Shown in pieces: positions 1 to 9,734 of a stretch of 64,000 nt of DNA. The translations under genes and the position numbers were made by a program. The notes under the pieces were generated by a model. It did no database searches, was not told the DNA's origin, and saw only the letters and a list, made by a program, of their open reading frames with translations. The DNA lies in the NCBI RefSeq assembly GCF_024362695.1, contig NC_065408.1, positions 4,464,001 to 4,528,000 of the forward strand. The letters are read 5' to 3'. Numbering within the stretch: the stretch's first letter is position 1; each line of letters starts with the position of its first letter. Source of the stretch: Pectinophora gossypiella. Lineage: Eukaryota > Arthropoda > Insecta > Lepidoptera > Gelechiidae.

Positions 1-137
1 TTGTGTTAATGTAAATGTTCGCCATTATATTCTAAAATAAAGACGCGTGAAGTAAAAATCGTTTTAAGTATGACCTGAAGTTTTACTTCGTTAAGTTACA
101 ATTGACTCAGTGCAATTCAATCCTATAGTCTTAACTA

Positions 138-410
138 AGTATTGTAGATATCTTCAAGTATACATTCTTGGTATTAAGTGATACTACAAGAATTCTAAGT
201 TTAGAATACGCAAGAACATTGTCTAAAGTAGGGTTTAAGTCTGACTTAGCGTTGTCTTAAGTCTGTCTTGTATAAGAGTTAAAGTATGTGCCCACTTTTA
301 CTAAACTGTGTCTTCAAGATATCTTGAGGGATATCTTGGAGACATATAAGACTTATCCAAGACAAGGGCTTGATTTAGTCTACTTGCCTTCAAGATATCT
401 ACAATTCTCT
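138..410. repeat. Cluster of AAGATATCTT-type palindromes
   Basis: Four copies of a GATATCTT-centred motif (near 145, 311, 327 and 389) lie among many AAGTCT/AGACTT words. The outermost copies are in opposite orientation (TTGTAGATATCTTCAAG against CTTCAAGATATCTACAA). This resembles the internal repeats of a non-autonomous DNA transposon, but I could not find clear terminal inverted repeats. An open frame at 288-536 runs through it and has no recognisable protein features. Confidence 0.35.
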
Positions 411-620
411 TTTAAGACAATCGGTTGCTACTTGGGCGAACTACAATTGGATGCTATCATTGTTTATGTTTACTTTAAATTGCAATTCATTGTTATTAGT
501 AGCAAGCATGTAGCAAGACAAAAGAATATTGTCTGATTGTCGCTAGAAGACTTTTGCAACATGTCATGGCGGCGCTTCACTCATCAAATAAAGGACAAAT
601 AAGTAGTACGCGAATATTTA

Positions 621-974
621 CATCATCATCGTCCCCCTAGCATTATCCCGTTTTTCACAGGGTCCGCTCACCTAACCTGAAGATTTGACAGATCCGGTTT
701 TTACAGAAGCAACTGTCTGTCTGACCTTCCAACCCGCGAAGGGAAAACCAGCACCATACAGGTTAGGTCATTTACCTCCGAAAATGCATTTCTCGGAAAT
801 GTGGGTTTCATCACGATGTTTTCCTTCACCGCTGAGCACGTGATAATCATTTATGATCCAAGCATGAATTTGATAACAAATTCGACAATCATTGGTTTAG
901 GCTTCTACTAGATTCAAATCTGCGACTTCAAAGTGAGAGGCAAGCGTTCTACCAACTGGGCTACCAGGGCTCCG
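621..974 (-). mobile_element. SINE-A (Lys-like tRNA head), near full length
   Basis: The tRNA-related head lies at the right end. In reverse complement it has an A-box-like TAGCCCAGTTGGTAGA and a degraded B box (TTTGAATC for GGTTCGAATC). The body follows, then a 3' end with GGGATAATGCTAGGGGG and GAT repeats. Other copies in the window align over the whole length. It would be transcribed by Pol III and moved by a LINE; this is inferred from SINE biology. Confidence 0.8.
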
Positions 975-1323
975 CATTAATGTATATTATTATGTATGCA
1001 AGTATAATCTTCATCTATACATACGAGACATACCACAGAAGACAATAAGAATAGAATAACAAAGTGTGGAAATACGAAGGGTCGAACAAAATGAGATAGC
1101 ACATGTGAAGCTTGACGAGAGGGTGACTTATTGATTGACTTGATGACATGAGAATCTAATACATTAGGGGAAACGGATGATTCTAACAGAAATGTAAAGA
1201 TACATAATTATATTGAAATACAGATATAGTTCAAGGGTGCCTATCGCGATCGATTTTGAGACGTAGAGAATTGCTTCTATACGGGACTGGGAGCGAATGA
1301 AAAAACCGTAGAGTTTTGATTTG

Positions 1324-1367
1324 CTTTTTACCGACTTCAAAAAAGGAGGAGGTTCTCAATTCGACCG

Positions 1368-1422
<55 letters not shown>

Positions 1423-1560
1423 GTTCGGGCATATCTTCGTCGTATATGTACCGATTTTGATAATTCTTTTTTTGTTTGAAAGGAGATATACCCAAGGGGG
1501 TCCCATGTCAAGGAAGTCAGGATCTGATGATGGAAGACCAGAGAAATCGAGGGGAATTTT
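1324..1560. repeat. Dispersed lepidopteran repeat with 45-nt T tract
   Basis: Begins near TTACCGACTTCAAAAAAGG and contains an uninterrupted run of 45 T (1372-1416), followed by an AT-rich body and GGTCCCATGTCAAGGAAG. I recognise the ACCGACTTCAAAAAAGGAGG type as a common non-coding repeat in lepidopteran assemblies, but I do not know its class. Open frames on both strands here are lysine or phenylalanine runs and are not genes. Confidence 0.55.
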
Positions 1561-1611
1561 CAAAAATCGTAGGAGCGACTAGTGCGTTTGTAAAGTCATA
1601 TTGATCAAATC

Positions 1612-2540
1612 GTTCTTTAGGCTTCGGGAAAACTTCCCGACCTTCGAAAACTGGTCAGCATCAGGGAGACACCCTATGGCCTGGCAAAACTATACAACCT
1701 GGAGCAATTTTTCTTTCACGAAACGTATTTAAATCTTGATCAAATCCAAACGCCGGTGCAAAAAAACAAAATGGCGGAAAAAAAAGATGGCCGCCATACA
1801 AAATTTTGTCGATTTTGGAAGAAGCCCCTTTGGGTAAAAATAATGTATGGGGCGCTTACTCAAAACGTCATGTAGAGTACGGAAATACTTTCTGGTCACC
1901 AAAAACTGCTCCGCATCAGAGAGATACTCTACGGCCTGGCAAAACTATCGCACGTGAACCAATATTTCTTTCAGAGCACTTATTTAAATCTTAGTCAAAT
2001 TCCATAGCGCGTGAAAAAAAAAACAAAATGGCGGAAAAACAAGATGGCCGCCATACACAATTTTGTTTTTTCAGAAAATGTCTCGGGGTATAAAATATAT
2101 ATCGGGGTTGTGATCGAATCGTCATGTTAAGTATGGAAATACTTCCCGATTTTCGAAAACTGCTCCGCATCAGGGTGACACCCTACGGCCTGGCGAAACT
2201 ATCGCAGCTGAACCAATTTTTCTTTCTCGAAACCTATTTAAATCTTGGTCGAATTTAATGGCCGGTGAAAAAAATACAAAATGGCGAAAAAACAAGATGG
2301 CCGCCATACAAAATTTTGTTTTTCCAGAAAATGTCTTGGGGTTAAAAATGATGTATAGGGGTGTGATCGGAACGTCATCTTTGAAAACTGCTCCCAATCA
2401 GGGAGACATCCTACGGCCTGGCAAACCTATTGCACCTGGATTTTGTTTGTTTCCACGACACCTATTTAAATCTTGGTCAAATTCTGTCGCCGGTGAAAAA
2501 AAACAAAATGGCGGAAAAACAAGATGGCCGCCATACGAAG
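1612..2540. repeat. Tandem array of ~255-bp units, about 3.7 copies
   Basis: The marker CTGCTCCGCATCAGG recurs near 1650, 1906, 2158 and 2387. The marker ATGGCGGAAAAACAAGATGG recurs at 1771, 2028, 2281 and 2508. Spacings are 257, 253 and 227 bp, so the last unit is shortened. Each unit carries an imperfect palindrome, ATGGCGG...CCGCCAT. The units are clearly diverged, so this is an old short satellite block. The open frames within it are not genes. Confidence 0.85.
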
Positions 2541-2663
2541 AGGGACAGTTTCGAATAAACAGGACACGCGAGCTGCTTTAGCAGCGAGCGAACCACGCGA
2601 AATCTACTGTATCTATATGTGTGCGTGAGTGTGTATGATAGCAGCTTCCACTGACAACCACAT

Positions 2664-2665
2664 GT

Positions 2666-2702
<37 letters not shown>

Positions 2703-2715
2703 TGTGTGTGTGTGC

Positions 2716-2795
<80 letters not shown>

Positions 2796-2867
2796 GTCTG
2801 TGTGTGTGTGCGTGTGTACGTGCGCGTGTGCTCGTGTGCGTGTGCGCGTGTGTGAGTGTGTGTGTGT
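2664..2867. repeat. (TG)n microsatellite
   Basis: About 200 bp of TG repeat, nearly pure in the middle (2724-2788) and with CG interruptions at the flanks. Open frames on both strands are Cys-Val or His-Thr runs with no coding meaning. Confidence 0.97.
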
Positions 2868-2990
2868 AAACATGTTCATCAATAATAATTGTGATCACTA
2901 CTAATCATATATTATTATATATCAATATAAATCAGAAAATCTGTCTGTCTGCATCCTTGCTCAGTCTAACCATCACTTAAAATCGTAAAA

Positions 2991-3428
2991 TAAAATAAAA
3001 TTTTTAACAAAAAAAAAACCGACTTCAAACGCAAAACTAAAAAGCAATAAATAAATTTACTTCGCACAAAGTAATTAGTACGTATTTTCAATTAGTTAAT
3101 TAATTTTATAAATCTGAAGTCGGTGCCAAGTAAATGCTACAACAACCCTACTACAATATCAAATTACAATGTACACACAATATTGTTTAATACCTATATC
3201 AAAGCAATTACAAAACAATGTCAAACAAAAAATTACAAAACAATCAGTATTGAAAAATATAAGAATCGGTACTTCGTTGTAGCATTTCCTTGGCACCGGC
3301 TTCAGATTTATAAAATTAATTAACTAATTGAAAATACGTACTAATTACTTTGTGCGAAGTAAATTTATTTATTGCTTTTTAGTTTTGCGTTTGAAGTCGG
3401 TTTTTTTTTTGTTAAAAATTTTATTTTT
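2991..3428. mobile_element. Inverted-repeat MITE with CCGACTTC motifs
   Basis: Two arms of about 150 bp (2991-3142 and 3275-3428) are almost perfect reverse complements around a 132-bp spacer. Each arm carries CCGACTTC at its outer end and GAAGTCGG (or GAAGCCGG) at its inner end, so the motif occurs four times. No transposase is encoded. It is a non-autonomous DNA transposon or fold-back element; the superfamily is not determined. Confidence 0.75.
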
Positions 3429-3454
3429 TTGAAACCATTAATTTTTCCTATCAC

Positions 3455-3722
3455 TAATTTCAGAACCACGCTCTTGTTGGTGTAGCATTCTCCATTCTTG
3501 TCTATCAAAGACCATTTCCTTCACTTCCTTATAAGACACGACGTTCGCCTTCTCTTTAATCTGTTACATGTAAGCTCTTCTTGGTCTTCCCCTTCCTTTC
3601 TTTCCTTGTAACTTCCCTTCTATGATGTTTTAATTAATTCGTCGTGTCTTATTAAATGTCCAATCATTTTGCCTCTTCTGTCCTCAATAACTCTCAATAT
3701 TTGCCTCTAAGAATTTATACGC
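3455..3722 (-). pseudogene. RTE-like LINE, reverse transcriptase C-terminal fragment
   Basis: The reverse complement reads, with stops and one shift, as the end of a non-LTR ORF2: ILRVIEDRRGKMIGHLIRHD, then GKKGRGRPRRAYM, then KEKANVVSYKEVKEM, FDRQEWRMLHQQERGS. The RGRPR patch followed by a WR motif and an immediate 3' end is typical of RTE-type LINEs. Only the extreme 3' end is present. A second copy lies head to head at 3723-3868. Confidence 0.7.
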
Positions 3723-3868
3723 GCTTAAAAAAAGATCTTATATGGGACAAATTAAAGAGAAGACGAACGTCGTCGTGTATATAAGCAAGTCAAAGAATTG
3801 GCCTTTGATAAACAAGAACGGAGAATGCTAACCGACAAGATCGTGACTCTTAAATTAATGATGACGAT
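3723..3868 (+). pseudogene. RTE-like LINE, C-terminal fragment, inverted partner
   Basis: Encodes KKRSYMGQIKEKTNVVVY and then, after a frame shift, VKELAFDKQERRMLTDKIV. This is the same protein end as the fragment at 3455-3722, in the opposite direction and abutting it. It ends in a TGATGACGATG tail. Confidence 0.6.
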
Positions 3869-3875
3869 GAAAGAT

Positions 3876-3928
3876 ATATGTCGGGAAAACCGACAGAGCG
3901 ATTACGTCCTCTTCGACATGATCACTAG
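3876..3928 (+). repeat. H retroposon fragment
   Basis: ATGTCGGGAAAACCGACAGAG and GATTACGTCCTCTTCGACATGAT match the 5' third of H elements seen complete at 49-50 kb. Confidence 0.4.
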
Positions 3929-4019
3929 AAGTGAACACCTGTCACTTCAGGATTAAATATAATAATTACCATCTAAGGACTGAATATCAAAAGTGCTATT
4001 GCTCTACAGTTAGTGAATA

Positions 4020-4136
4020 TACCACCACCAACCCGCAGTGGAGCAGCGTGGTGGAGTATGCTCCATACCCCCTCCGGTTGATTGAGGGGAGGCCTGTGCC
4101 CAGCAGTGGGACGTATATAGGCAGTTTATGTTTATG
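4020..4136 (+). mobile_element. SINE-B, 3' half
   Basis: CACCAACCCGCAGTGGAGCA, GTGGTGGAGTATGCTCCATA, GATTGAGGGGAGGCCTGTGC and CCAGCAGTGGGACGTATATA are the 3' half of SINE-B, ending in a TTTATGTTTATG tail. The head is missing. Confidence 0.8.
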
Positions 4137-4182
4137 TAGTGAATATACAGCATTACTTTTTTAACATGACTTAATTATTTAA

Positions 4183-4262
4183 GTTTGCCGCAGACGGCAT
4201 TAGCTACTTGGCCGCACAAATGGAGCGCTGAGGACTCTCACCCACGCTGTAGAGCGAAATTG
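4183..4262 (-). mobile_element. Jockey-like LINE 3' UTR fragment
   Basis: Matches the 3' UTR segment (TTGCCGCAGATGGCATTAAC, TTGGCCGGACAAATGGGGAG) of the jockey-like insertions at 20 and 50 kb, with about 15% divergence by eye. Confidence 0.6.
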
Positions 4263-5114
4263 TGTTTTAATGCTTTCCATGAAATCAATAAAATCTAAAA
4301 ATCCAAATACAGTCGCTAATTGTTCTGAAAGTTTTGTGCATATTTAATTATTTCTTATGTTGTGTTTAATAAAGTATAATTTCTATTTGTATTAATAGAA
4401 GGCAGGTAATAGGTAATATTCTAGTCCTGAGTTTCCAACTAGTGAAATTAATCAAAACAAGAAATTGGCCATGCTACGATTTTTTTATGTATTTGTTTTA
4501 TAATTTGTTTTGAAAATATAGTCCATTTTAAGGAACCAATTTCGATATTTTTGTGTTTTATCAATCCTATCTATTTTTTAGAAACACTTAAAATTTCACC
4601 CTTGGTGACGTCACTAAAGCAAGAAATAAAAAATGCCTTAAAGTAAATATAGGGAGTTGTTTCCAATTCATTTATCTCGAAATGGTTTTCAGCTTTCTGT
4701 ACTTTTACAAAAACCGAGCATGGCCAATTACTAAAGAAATTATTTGATATTATAACTTCATGGAAAAACATAATACAATATTCCCCTCATTGAAGTCATT
4801 GTTGCTCAGCATTTACTTAATTAAAATTCTGTTTATTTAGTACCTACGTAATGTCTCATGTTATGTTATTGTTTCCAATTTTTTCATTAATATTTAATCA
4901 TTTGTTTGAAAATAAGAATAATTATGAATGTTGAACATATTTTTAATTTTATAACGTAATTTTTATGATTGCTATATATATAAGATGTATGAGCATGTAA
5001 GAATAGGTAAGTACCTACTTAAAAAATAGACGTTTAGGCCTCCCTATCTTTGTTTTAGCAATGAGCACTTAAAAAAGAAGCTTTAATCTTTCGAACGCCG
5101 GAACGCGGATCTCG

Positions 5115-5147
5115 ACCAGACACAATGTAAAATCTATTGTGTCTGGT
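5115..5147. other. Perfect 12-bp hairpin
   Basis: ACCAGACACAAT, a 9-nt loop, then ATTGTGTCTGGT form a perfect 12-bp stem. It sits in unique-looking sequence with no gene adjacent. It may be a MITE remnant or an RNA structure. Confidence 0.45.
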
Positions 5148-5969
5148 ATCTCGGCATATGAGAGGTTAACCTAGGGACCTATAGTTAGATAGGTAATCTA
5201 ACAAATTCCGTTTTGCCTGAAGGCAAGATTGATTGGGGTCCTCTCCCGTTTTCGATGTTTACCCTCCCAACTGTCGCTCTCTCAGAAATGGGTAATTTTA
5301 TGAACATATTATTCGGGAACATTTTTGGTACTCTCTAAAAGGCACCTTGAGGCAAAGTGTGAGTAAACGGCAGCATAATAATACGGCGCCGACTTTCCTT
5401 AACAACTAGGTACGATGTTGTTGTTCTTAATTAAAATTTTGCCGTCAAAATATTTACTTCTTTTTATTTTACGTATATTTAGTACCTACTAAGTATTAAT
5501 TTTACTTTCTACGGACTCACATTCAATGTTTTATTTCGGCAAGGAGGATAATAATATACGTACCTAATAATGATTTTCCAATTTATTATAGGTAGGTACT
5601 TAGAAGACCAGAATTGAATTACCTAGTCAGGCGTTGTAAAATTTTAATTAGTTTTAAGTTGGGTTTTTATTTTAGCGGATAAAATTATTATGAAAAATAA
5701 ATTGTAACGGTAAATAAATAACATTTTTGAGATTTTTGAAACACAGGAAGAAGACCATATTTTTGGACGTACTACCTACGATTAATTAAATCACAAATTT
5801 TGTCAATGTTATCAGTTATCACAAAATGGCATCGAAAGTTCCACACTGAAACAGTAAAAATAGTCAACAATCCAACTTACCTAATCCCAAATCCATAAAA
5901 TGCACCAAAGTTCTAAGAAACAAAAACGCCGAAACTTAAAAGCTCAGTGTGCACTTTTATTGCACTCAC

Positions 5970-6114
5970 CATAACGTGCATGTCACTGTCACTGAAATAC
6001 AACACGTCAAGTACCGAGATATGAGACAACCGTCAGACGTTACTATTTTCGTAACAACTTCGAAATTTCGAAACGCACAACACGTCCACGCGCGCCGGCG
6101 GCTCGAGCCAGACT
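5970..6114 (-). other. Putative first exon (145 nt) with splice donor
   Basis: Running from the candidate start at 6114, the first ATG appears only near the end (ATGCACGTTATG), followed directly by a strong donor, GTGAGT (5969-5964). This would be a mostly non-coding first exon, with at most four codons, whose gene continues leftwards past the window edge. There is no downstream exon in the window to confirm it. Confidence 0.35.
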
Positions 6115-6118
6115 GACT
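6083..6118 (-). promoter_or_regulatory. Inr-DPE core promoter candidate
   Basis: On the minus strand TCAGTC fits the arthropod initiator, with A+1 at 6114. Exactly 28-32 nt downstream lies GGACG (6087-6083), a full match to the DPE consensus RGWYV at its required spacing. The site is in a locally GC/CpG-rich patch (6080-6180) within AT-rich DNA. No TATA box is seen. It is inferred from motifs only. Confidence 0.45.
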
Positions 6119-7028
6119 ACTTTCAGCTGCACCGCGAGGCAAAGACTACACGACTGTTCAGCCAAGCAGCAAACTTATTGAAGCATAAACAGGATAATGT
6201 TGTAAATCCGAGGTGGGTCTCATTAGAATCTGTAACGTCTGCTTGTAGCCAAACAAGCTTTGAAGTAACCTCATGAGTTTACTTGATGATTATTTATTTT
6301 TGGGTGAACGTGATAGTGGGTTCAGGATTTTATTGATGTAGATATCTTTGGCTTTCAGTGGGCTCTCGTAAAACTCGTGATCAAAGCGTTTTTTTTCTGC
6401 TAAAGCTGGATTATAAGACGGAGTCGAGTCTGATCTGAAGGCCGTATTTGAACGTTTGTCACAAAAGTTCAGAAGATTTTTTTACCTACCTACTCGAATT
6501 AGGTATGAACAAAACTTTGGCAAAAACATTTTGCATTTTGGGTAGAACAATTTTATTTATAAATGAAAGTATTTTTAAGAGATAAATTAAAAGCAAACTT
6601 TGTGGTAAGCATGACTGCCTAGTTAAAAACTGTTCATAAAAAATAAAAGCTTTAATCAGTAATTTTTTCCGTGTACTTTTTAATAGTCCTTTTTTAAACT
6701 TTTTTTTATATCTCTAAAAGAAACCATCAAAGTGTTCATAACGTAATTAATAAAATGTTACTTTAAAATATAGCTACCTATTAAAAGTTGACAAAAACAT
6801 TGTGGGTCCCTCCTTTTTGCTTCTACGTAGTCGAGTAAAAAAGTTTTTTTTTTTTAATTAGGTATACAAAGCATCGTGACAAACATTAAAGGAAAATTAC
6901 TATTTTCGAGAGATTATTAAAAACTTACAAAGTTAGATACTTTGGCACCTTATTTTTTCGATTTTTCATCTTCATCATTATCAGTTTAATCATTTCACAC
7001 AATCCAATTGGGTTCGCTTCTCGGTCGG

Positions 7029-7140
7029 GTCAATGAGCAAACAACACACAATCCTAATAGGGTGGACAAAGTCACAAGCGATCTGAAGACTTGTTGCAGG
7101 CACTTATGATGACGAAATTCTGATATGGATATGGACACTT
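7029..7140 (-). repeat. H retroposon fragment, degenerate
   Basis: CCTAATAGGGTGGACAAAGTC, TGTTGCAGGCACTTATGATGACGA and GATATGGATATGGA follow the order of the H 3' half (reverse complement), strongly diverged. Confidence 0.45.
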
Positions 7141-7204
7141 CATTCTAATAAGATTTTTGATTTTACAATTTAATAATTCAAATCACACAGCGAATTTTAG
7201 TCAC

Positions 7205-7296
7205 GTCAGGGCTCTTGGGCGGCTTAATAGTGACCCTGTCAGGGTTAATGAGGTCGATTATATTGTTCACACAACTTACATGATAGAAGAATAAGT
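7205..7296 (+). mobile_element. SINE-C 3' fragment
   Basis: CAGGGCTCTTGGGCGGCTTAA, CCCTGTCAGGGTTAATGAGG and ACATGATAGAAGAATAAG match the SINE-C tail, with small deletions. Confidence 0.65.
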
Positions 7297-7397
7297 TATT
7301 GAATCAAATCACCAATTGCCCACTAGGGTAACCTATTCGCGGGCTAGTATTGACTAGCCCAAGTATTCCACTTACCCGTAACAGGTCACAGCGTAGT

Positions 7398-7612
7398 ATA
7401 ATGCTCCATACTACTCTCCAATTAATCGAGGGGAGAATTCTGCCCAGCGGCGGGTCACATTATGGCGATTCTCACATTGCCTGTGTTAGACTGTGCGTGT
7501 TTTCTATACAAACGGAGATACTTACAAGCAACGGAAGAACACGCATCCACGCGCTACGCTGCATCATGCGAGGCAGTGTGAGAATCGCCTATAGATTGTT
7601 TATGTTTTTATA
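7398..7612 (+). mobile_element. SINE-B 3' fragment, interrupted
   Basis: AATGCTCCATACTACTCTCCAA, AATCGAGGGGAGAATTCTGC and CCAGCGGCGGGTCACATTAT are the SINE-B 3' end. After the 126-bp insertion at 7464-7589 it resumes with TATAGATTGTTTATGTTTTT, the SINE-B tail. An open frame at 7350-7613 simply crosses both elements. Confidence 0.7.
7464..7589. mobile_element. 126-bp MITE nested in SINE-B
   Basis: The ends are inverted: GGCGATTCTCACATTGCCT at the left and AGGCAGTGTGAGAATCGCC at the right (one mismatch). It is flanked by TAT on both sides, a 3-bp duplication inferred from comparison with uninterrupted SINE-B copies. There is no coding capacity. A 3-bp TSD would fit a PIF/Harbinger-type element, but the ends do not settle this. 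Confidence 0.75.
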
Positions 7613-7867
7613 AAAGCATATTCTCAATAAACTCCACAATTCCCATCTCAATACTCGCAAGTACACTCGCGAGTAAAATTATTTACCAAGATTGGCTATC
7701 TCGTCAGTGTGGCGAGTCAAGGGAGTGCCTGGCATGCGGCCAATGGCATGAATCATCGCACGCGGCACACACCGACGGCTATTTGTCAGCATTACAAGTC
7801 GCCGAACCATACAGTGTGTCCTAGAATTAGCTGTAAAACTCAAATGACAGGTTTGGAGTCTTTGTAA

Positions 7868-8608
7868 ACAAAGGGAAGTGCTTCGGAAGGAAGGTTAAGC
7901 TGTTGGTAGTGATGAAAGAAACTTAGTCTTTCAAGGCCTATTAAAAAGACTAGACTAATTTTTAACGCCTTACGACTAAATTAGTCTTGTAACCCTGAAG
8001 TCTTTAGTCATAAGACTACAAATGACGACTAATTTCAGTCGTAGTCTTTAACCTTATAACGTAAAAGGCTTAAAAGACTAAAACGACTGAAAGTGCCTTA
8101 TAGCCTTTAGTAGCGCGAGCGCTAGTCGTTCGTGCGTGATGCGTGTCTTATTATAATACACAAATCATTAAACATTTCTGAATATAACTTATGTTTTTTT
8201 TTTCTATCTATGTGGTTAGTAGGACACAAAAGATGATGCATGAGTCATGTGTAATACTCAGGTGCTAGACCTTTTAAAAACAACTTTAGTCATTTTAGTC
8301 TTTAAGTTTTTTAAAAACAACTATAGTCGTTTAAGTCGTTTAGTCTTTATAATAAAAACTCGAACCTTTAGTCTTTATTTTAGAGTAGAGTCCTTTAAGA
8401 TGAAGGCTAGTCTTTTTAATAGGCCTTAAAAGACTAAGTTTCTTTCATCACTAGCTGTTGGTTCCGGTTACTACTTACTAATGTAAGTAAGTAGTCGTTA
8501 CATGAGTCATGTCAGGGGCCTTTGGCGGATCAATAGTAACCCTGACACCAGGGTTGATGAGGTTGGTACTCCACCTCACAAACCCACACGATAGAAGAAG
8601 AAGAAGGG
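7868..8608 (+). mobile_element. SINE-C, 5'-truncated, carrying a hAT-type MITE
   Basis: GTGCTTCGGAAGG...GTTAAGCTGTTGG is interrupted at 7907 and resumes at 8454. From there the SINE-C body runs on to CACACGATAGAAGAAGAAG. The tRNA head is missing. Confidence 0.8.
7907..8453. mobile_element. 547-bp hAT-type MITE with 8-bp TSD
   Basis: The termini are TAGTGATGAAAGAAACTTAG and its reverse complement at the right end. The inverted repeat continues for about 46 bp with one mismatch. The flanks are GCTGTTGG at 7899-7906 and at 8454-8461, a perfect 8-bp duplication. The terminal TAGTG and the 8-bp TSD are the hallmarks of hAT elements. The inside is full of AGTCTT/AAGACT and CGACT words that could bind transposase, and has no transposase frame. 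Confidence 0.85.
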
Positions 8609-8984
8609 AATTGAATTAATGAGTTCGCTGAAGGCGGACGATCGCGCAGACGTTCAGCAATAAAATGGGCTGAAAAACTGAAAGATACTGCGTTCTCTAC
8701 ATTCCCCTCCGTTGTAAAAGACACGCAGGACAGATCTGGAGGCAGATCATAGATAAGCAACCTTAATGCTGACCACGATCTTCATACATGAAGAACCGAA
8801 CTCAATGCACACCCTGGTCACTACTAAAGCTCTATTACAGGGTGGGACAGTCGTTACTTTAAAAAAATATATTATGCTAAAAGAATATATTTAATTAATT
8901 AAAATTACATATACAAGACGTAAATACGATCCGAAACCCAAATCCGAACTACTCGGGAATGCAAAATTATCAATAACCTCAGGT

Positions 8985-9112
8985 GCCTCTTACTGTTTAG
9001 CAGCTTACGGCCACATAAGACTAAAGTAAGACACACAGGGAGCAGGGACGACGCGCGATATGAATTGGTGTGGGGCGGAGGGTTACCATAGTACACGTAG
9101 TATTATTCTTCA
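8985..9112 (-). repeat. Dispersed repeat I
   Basis: Contains ACTAAAGTAAGAC, GGTGTGGGGCGGAGGGTTACC and GTAGTATTATTCTTCATTCTG. These words recur in the same order at six other places in the window. Class unknown. Confidence 0.6.
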
Positions 9113-9146
9113 TTCTGTACCTTTAGTAAGATGTTCCTAAGCCACG

Positions 9147-9416
9147 TTTTTTTGTTACTTATTGTAGATTTGCGGCAGATGGCATTAACTACTCGGGCGG
9201 ACAAAATAGGAAGCGCTGAAGGCTCTCACCCGGTACAACGTTTAAGACAACAGGCCTGAGCGTGCCCAGTTGGGCGCGGACATCGGCTCAGGGCGTCGTC
9301 TGACAGGAAGAAATATTTGAAAAAATTAATCGACCCTAGTTGGTCGATAGCGATAAGCGCTGATTGACAGAAATCGTCGACCACACCGGTGGGGTCGGTA
9401 TCGGGGTCCTGAATCA
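9147..9416 (-). mobile_element. Truncated jockey-like LINE 3' end with TSD
   Basis: T7 at the left (poly-A on the minus strand) is followed by the jockey-like 3' UTR and the last codons. It is flanked by TAAGCCACG at 9138-9146 and at 9417-9425, a 9-bp duplication. The copy is 270 bp, truncated within the C-terminal coding region. The open frame 9226-9417 lies inside it and is not a gene. Confidence 0.85.
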
Positions 9417-9734
9417 TAAGCCACGTGACTTAAATACTTACTTCCGTCAGATTTCCCTTTAAATTATAAATTCCATTACTTAAAGTGGAACTTCTAAAGT
9501 AATCTAAGCTAACATTTTAACCCAAAAAGTTGGTTTCAGTTCCAACCTATTGAAATTTAATTTACTTTTTGAGTTGAACAGGTGATTTGATTGAGGTTAA
9601 AATAGGCTTTTCCTTGATCTTTAGTTATATGATAATTACCTATTAGATTCACAAAACACGTTTTAATTTGGGTTTGTATTAGTTAGGTGCCTAATACAAA
9701 CCGAATGATTGCCTGGGTGGGCAAGACTTAAAAA

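Noticed and set aside
1231..1582. Lys-rich and Phe-rich open frames
   Set aside because: Produced by the 45-nt T tract in a dispersed repeat.
2578..2904. Five overlapping open frames of His-Thr or Cys-Val repeats
   Set aside because: They are translations of the (TG)n microsatellite in all frames.
7350..7613. 87-codon open frame
   Set aside because: It spans a SINE-B fragment and a nested MITE.
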